This document shows, piece by piece, positions 59,314 through 64,000 of a stretch of 64,000 nt of DNA; within the stretch, counting starts at the first letter, position 1; each line of letters starts with the position of its first letter. The DNA is from Nissolia schottii (Eukaryota; Streptophyta; Magnoliopsida; Fabales; Fabaceae), in contig QANU01067165.1 of assembly GCA_003254905.1 (NCBI GenBank), positions 563,706 to 627,705 on the forward strand, written 5' to 3'. Under the pieces are notes generated by a model, which had not been told where the DNA came from, did no database searches, and saw only the letters and a program-made list of their open reading frames with translations. Position numbers and translations under genes: made by a program.

Positions 59314-62084
59314 TTAGACATTTTCGGTGGTTGAGGAAGGGAGAAGAGGCTGAGTGAGTGATGCTTTTGCATGGCTTGCGGATCTGATGCTGATGCTGCT
59401 GCTGCTGCTGTGGTCTGGAGTGGACGCAATGGCAAGCTGTTCCCTTGCAAACTTCTTCTCTTCGGATTTACCCCACAACACTAGGTACAGTCCCACTACG
59501 ATAAGTACTGCCCCAATGATCCTATATATATATATATATATGTATGTTTACAAGGGGACAAAAAGAACAAAGAAAGTATATATTAAATGTGTTTCTTTAT
59601 TTTAAAAACACAACGTGATAATAGTATGATGAAATTGTAACATTTTTAGAAGGCAAAGAAGTAGAAGAAATGATAAATTGTTAGGTAGTATATATGTGCT
59701 TTTTAGTGCATGAAAATTATTGCTTGACACAAAGTTAAAGGGTTAAGTAAATAATTTATATCATAATACTTTTTACTCAAAAAGCATTTAATTATTTAAT
59801 ATTATTAAAATCATCAAGGAAATAAGAGTTGAACTATTGTCTCTATTTAAAAAAAGAAATCTATAGAAATTCAATAACACTGCTTCAATTTATTTAGTTA
59901 ATTTCCTATAATAATTCTATAAGCTTTTTTAAGCCACCGGGGAACGTGGAATCATCAATCGTTAAAAAGCTATTGATATGTTTTTGGAAGCCTTTTTTCA
60001 GTTGAGTCAGTTTCTGGCCGAAAGGTCCCAAGCTGCGCATCAGCTCTAGCTCACTTGTGGTTTAGTGGATTTGATCATTTGTGGCTCTTAGAAAAACTTC
60101 ACACAACCAAAAGTGCCTTTAGGATGCTTTTGGTCATCATTTCGGACTCAATATTATTATTATTATTTTATATAATATAATTGAACCGTCAAAATAATTG
60201 AGCGTAAGAGTTAGACGAAACGAGCAGATGCTATGAACAATTAATAGGAAAGGAGATTAAATAATTATTATCAAATAAAGAAAAAGGAAAAAGAGTGAAA
60301 ATGAAAGAGCAAATACCCGCCCAAGTAGAACTCTTCGCCCAAAGCAATGGAAGCCATAATAGCGACAACAAGAGTCTGAACTGGCTGATACACCGCAACG
60401 AACACAGGGCCACCCCTGTCAATGCACCATATCTGTACAGCGAACGCTATTCCTGATGCCACCACTCCCTGCATTCTCATTCATATTATTCTAATTTTCA
60501 AATTAAATAACTTTTAATTAATTGATACACACAATGTAGACCCGCATGCACACCCACCATCATATCCACATATTACATTATTGTTGCGTAACTACTTTCC
60601 GTAATACATATCATATCACAACTCAAGCACATACAGCTAGAGAGAAATTCTTTATTATATAAAATTTAATTAGTTTAATCAGAAAACGGCAGTAAATTTT
60701 TAGGTGCTTTAGGGTTTACTAGAAAAATAATAATTTTTTGGAACACTTTAAAGCAAGTTACTGTAACTAGGCGTGATTAATATGTGCCGAAGTCTGGGCG
60801 ATCTGATACTAACCGCGTATAAAATAGTGAAAACTTCACCACCGGATTTGAAAACCCAAGCTTGAAAATCTCGTTCAAGGACCAAGGCGATAACGAGGAA
60901 CTGCAAGAGTCCAAAGAAGCAGGTGTAGGAAGTGACGGAGAGGCGAGCAGGGTACTTCTTGAGGACGGGGGCCTGCAGGACGAGCCAACCAGACCAAGAC
61001 AAGCAGTGCCCTATTAGGTAGAGGCAGCCCAGGGTCCAGTTCTTCCCCTTTGCGTCTCCCAGTGCCGACCCCAACAGCTCCACCTGTGATGTGGCCGTGC
61101 CGTGCAGAGGTGCAACTGGGCTGTATATGGTTGGACCCTTGTAAAGTGTTATCACCATTGCCCCTGCTACGCAGAATACCGTTCCCGCCACTTTCGCTAT
61201 CCCGTCCTTTCTCTTTATTCTCACTTGCTCTATCCTATATGGACGCATGCATATATATAAAATCATTCAATTATCTTTATTCATCGGCTTAAGTCTTCCC
61301 ATGTTCATTTTTGTGCTTGGGATTACAAGTTGTTTAGTTAAATAAGGGGCTTGCTTGCCTGAGTATGGCTGCCATGAGAAATGTAATGGCTGGGACGGAG
61401 TTCTGTATCGCTGATGCAAAGGTTGGGGATGTGTTGTCCAATCCCAGCAAGTAAAACCCTTGGTTCGCTGTAATCCTGTTAGTTTAATGCAAAATTAATC
61501 AAGGTCATGTTAAATTAATTCTTTGAAAAAGACAAAACAGATCAGATATGATGTTTCCCTAGAGTTTCTCGTTTCTTTTCTTTTCAATTGTACCTAATTA
61601 ATTTTTATGTTGGTGTAATGTTGATGAAAACCAAACGTACCCGACAAGTGCCAGAAGAAAGAACTGCAAGAGGAAGTTTAAAGTGATGGCAGGCCTCTCC
61701 TTCCTGGACAGTAGAAAACAATAACGGAATTAATTAATTTTTTACAATCATGCCTATAGATGTGTGTGTGTGTTTGTATTTTGTAAAATGAGAACGAACT
61801 AATACGAATTAATTAACGGGTTTGTTATTAAGTAGAGGAGGCAGGAGTAATTACTTTTCCAAGAAGTAGGCAAAAGGGAGGAGGAGGAGAAAAGCAATAA
61901 TGTTGCGGTAGACAGGGAAGACAAGCTTGCTCACGCCCATGTTAAGGGCAGCTCTTGAGACCACATGGAATCCGGCATAGCCAAACTGCAGGGCCAACAT
62001 GGCCGCGTGCAGCTGAAACTTTTCTGGCACGGAGCACCACATTCTCCTTGAGGAGGAGGAGCCTGGCGACTCTGAATCTGCCAT
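59314..62084 (-). CDS. WAT1: WAT1 (Walls Are Thin 1) vacuolar auxin transporter
   Basis: EamA/DMT-family tonoplast protein that exports auxin from the vacuole and is needed for secondary cell walls. Six exons on minus: 62084-61855, 61703-61641, 61475-61359, 61234-60814, 60468-60317, 59521-59314, giving 396 residues. Start at MADSESPG; the Met 16 codons upstream (62132) adds a hydrophobic run not found in the family. Conserved stretches include LQFGYAGFHVVSRAALNMG, KLVFPVYRNIIAF, GITANQGFYLLGLDNTSPTF, KNWTLGCLYLIGHCLSWSGW, YPARLSVTSYTCFFG, QIWCIDRGGPVFVAVYQPVQ and SIALGEEFYLGG. The ten expected helices form two EamA repeats. The tail is Ser-rich and ends TENV. Intron 3 has a GC donor (CTCAG|GCAAGC). 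Very close to Arabidopsis WAT1 as remembered. Confidence 0.95.
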
Positions 62085-62214
62085 ATTCGACAAGAACAGG
62101 AAGAGACTAAGTACTAATAACTTGTTCACCAAATATTTTATGAGCTCTAGCTAGCTAGACGCTAGTCTTGGCCAGTGAAGAAGTGGTGAGTGAAGAGGAG
62201 ATGCAAGAGTGAGG

Positions 62215-62225
62215 ATATAAATATA
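62215..62225 (-). promoter_or_regulatory. TATA box of WAT1
   Basis: TATATTTATAT on minus, about 130 bases upstream of the start codon. Confidence 0.45.
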
Positions 62226-64000
62226 GCGAAGACAGAGAGTAGAAGGAATAGGCATGGCCCACAGGTTACCCTTGAAAGACGGAATTTCTTTTTCATTTTT
62301 AACTTTTAAACATAAAATACTACATTGCATCTGATTCATTCATGTTTCAATATTATAAATACGTGTCATGTCAACAGTGTTGGTGTTGGTAGCCTTCAAA
62401 GGTTTATGCTTGTCTCCCACATTCTGCACTATTCCACCTTCCTCAATAATATTGCTGACTAGACTACCCCCCACCGCACTTGGACTTTAAAAAAAAAAAA
62501 AAAGTGAAAGAAAACAAATAAGAAAAAGAAGAGTGGGAGCGAGCTAGCATGAGCGAGCCAGAGAGAGAGAGAGAGAGAGAGAGAGAACCAAATTAGGGAT
62601 TAAACCATATATGGCATGGAACAGGTTCGGCTATGATCACAGACACACCATGGCATGTTAATGATGAACACTTGGGCAATGGCCGAGCCGCCATTGATAG
62701 ATAGCGCGCACGAGTGGGGTGGTGGATACCCCATGCGTTCTCATGTTCTCCATCAAAGCCTATGCCCCACCCTTACCCTACACCCCCACTCTCTTGCTTT
62801 CTACTTTTCTCTGTTCACTCAACATATAATAATTAAGCTATTAATAAAGTAAGTATAATATAATATAGTTTCTGTATTTATCTTTTTCTTTTTCATACTA
62901 TATATGACCAGTATATATATAATATACTTTTGTGCTAGCTTCTTTTTCTAGGGCTCACATTAAACAATATCACAAAGCCGCTACATGTACTAAATATATA
63001 TTTAGGAATTTTGCAGTCACTACTTCCAAGTTCCACCACTATAATAAAATGGATTAAAGGAAGCTAATGACGTGTTTCCACTGAGATTCCCACTCCCAAA
63101 GTTACCACAATATGCGGATTGCTGAAATGAGTCTCCTCGCTTTAAACGGACATGATGCCCCTCCCACATCCACCCTCTTCTAAAATTCAAAGAAAAAGAG
63201 CCTTACATGGATATTACTCGTTGCATTTTTTTTTATTTTAAAAATACTATAATGTCATAATTTTTGTCCAAATTTAATTATCTAGGTAACATGCATAATA
63301 ATTTTTAGATTAATAAATAAGTTATATTACTTTACATGATTGAACGAACCTTCTTATTTTTTTTCAAAAATTTTCACGATAAATTTTGACAATCTGCATT
63401 GCTCTTTACTTTTGGGTCACATTATGGCAACCATATACCTGACAAAAAAAGAGAAAAAATTGCGATAATCAAATGAAGGCCAATTAAGATGATCACCAAG
63501 TCTGGGTTTGACCCGGCGGTCGGATACCACCCTGACCAAGCCAGATGTGGCCTTAATTGCGTTTCCACGAGCTTCCTCCCCTTTGGGTCACATAAGTAGT
63601 AGTGTGTGTATCTGACAGCTAAACTGAAGATTTTGTTTGCACGAGAGAATCTTCCCAGCAGGAGACTCCTTTGACGAATTCTTTCTTTCAAGTCTAATGA
63701 CTAAGATTATTAATTAAGGAGGAAAGAATAGAGCCAGCTTTCGTTGTTGTTGGCTTGGTATAATAATATTTCTCTCTAAACTATCAACAAGTATCTCTCA
63801 AAAGCTTAAGGTAGAAAAGCAAAGGCATGGTTTTATATTTTAATACTCATTTACTTAATTAATAGCTCTTTTACCTTGAAACATTGACAATATTTAAAAA
63901 TAGAATAGACAATAATCAAACACTAAACATCCTTGCCAAAAAAACTTCTTTTGATTCTTCTTAATTATAAAAACTTTGATACTATATTAATAATCTTCTC
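62226..64000. other. Intergenic, no gene supported
   Basis: (GA)n at 62560-62586. A GC-richer island at 63490-63600 carries GGGTTTGACCC, similar to a Pol III B box, and a 90-residue frame on minus (63691-63422) with no recognised domain. The rest is AT-rich. Confidence 0.5.

Noticed and set aside
62085..62132. Upstream Met for WAT1
   Set aside because: Adds a hydrophobic run not seen in the family; MADSE at 62084 matches the usual WAT1 start.
63422..63691. 90-codon minus-strand frame near the window end
   Set aside because: No domain recognised, no clear start context or splice sites.

Overview
The window is nuclear DNA from a eudicot plant. It is AT-rich, the genes have GT-AG (sometimes GC-AG) introns, and all recognisable proteins belong to plant families. 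The species cannot be fixed from the sequence. It contains three assembly gaps: one N at 4705, and N runs at 12271-12601 and 52647-52877.

Bases 1 to about 12070 are repetitive. They look like one large, decayed, composite DNA transposon. A Mutator-like (MULE) transposase pseudogene reads rightward from the left side. A plant mobile domain (PMD) pseudogene reads leftward from the right side. Each is preceded by a TATA box and, outside that, by three dyads of the form GAAATCGCCA...TGGCGATTTC. Between them lie degenerate TTTAGGG-type arrays, an LTR-like insertion and an ATT-rich minisatellite. A 2.2 kb segment of the MULE occurs twice, with the single N exactly at the joint, which suggests a haplotypic assembly duplication. 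Bases 12.7-20.5 kb hold decayed A-rich repeats, an intact tRNA-Ala(AGC), a degenerate second copy of it, and retroelement debris.

Bases 20.5-62.1 kb are gene-bearing: a GH35 beta-galactosidase (+), thioredoxin h (-), a plastid-type LON-domain protein (+), an XBCP3-type papain-like protease with granulin domain (-), a LisH-CTLH GID8-like protein (+), a DREB2D-like AP2/ERF factor (+), a purple acid phosphatase pseudogene (-), two tandem NRT1/PTR (NPF) transporters (+) and a WAT1-type vacuolar auxin exporter (-). Exon-intron models were built by hand from splice sites and family alignment from memory; exon lengths add up in frame for all intact genes.

The genes do not form an operon-like system. 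From memory, LON-domain protein, DREB2D and WAT1 lie close together in the same order on Arabidopsis chromosome 1 (AT1G75460, AT1G75490, AT1G75500), so part of the window is probably conserved microsynteny. The most unusual structure is the symmetric MULE/PMD element with matching dyad clusters outside two inward-facing genes.
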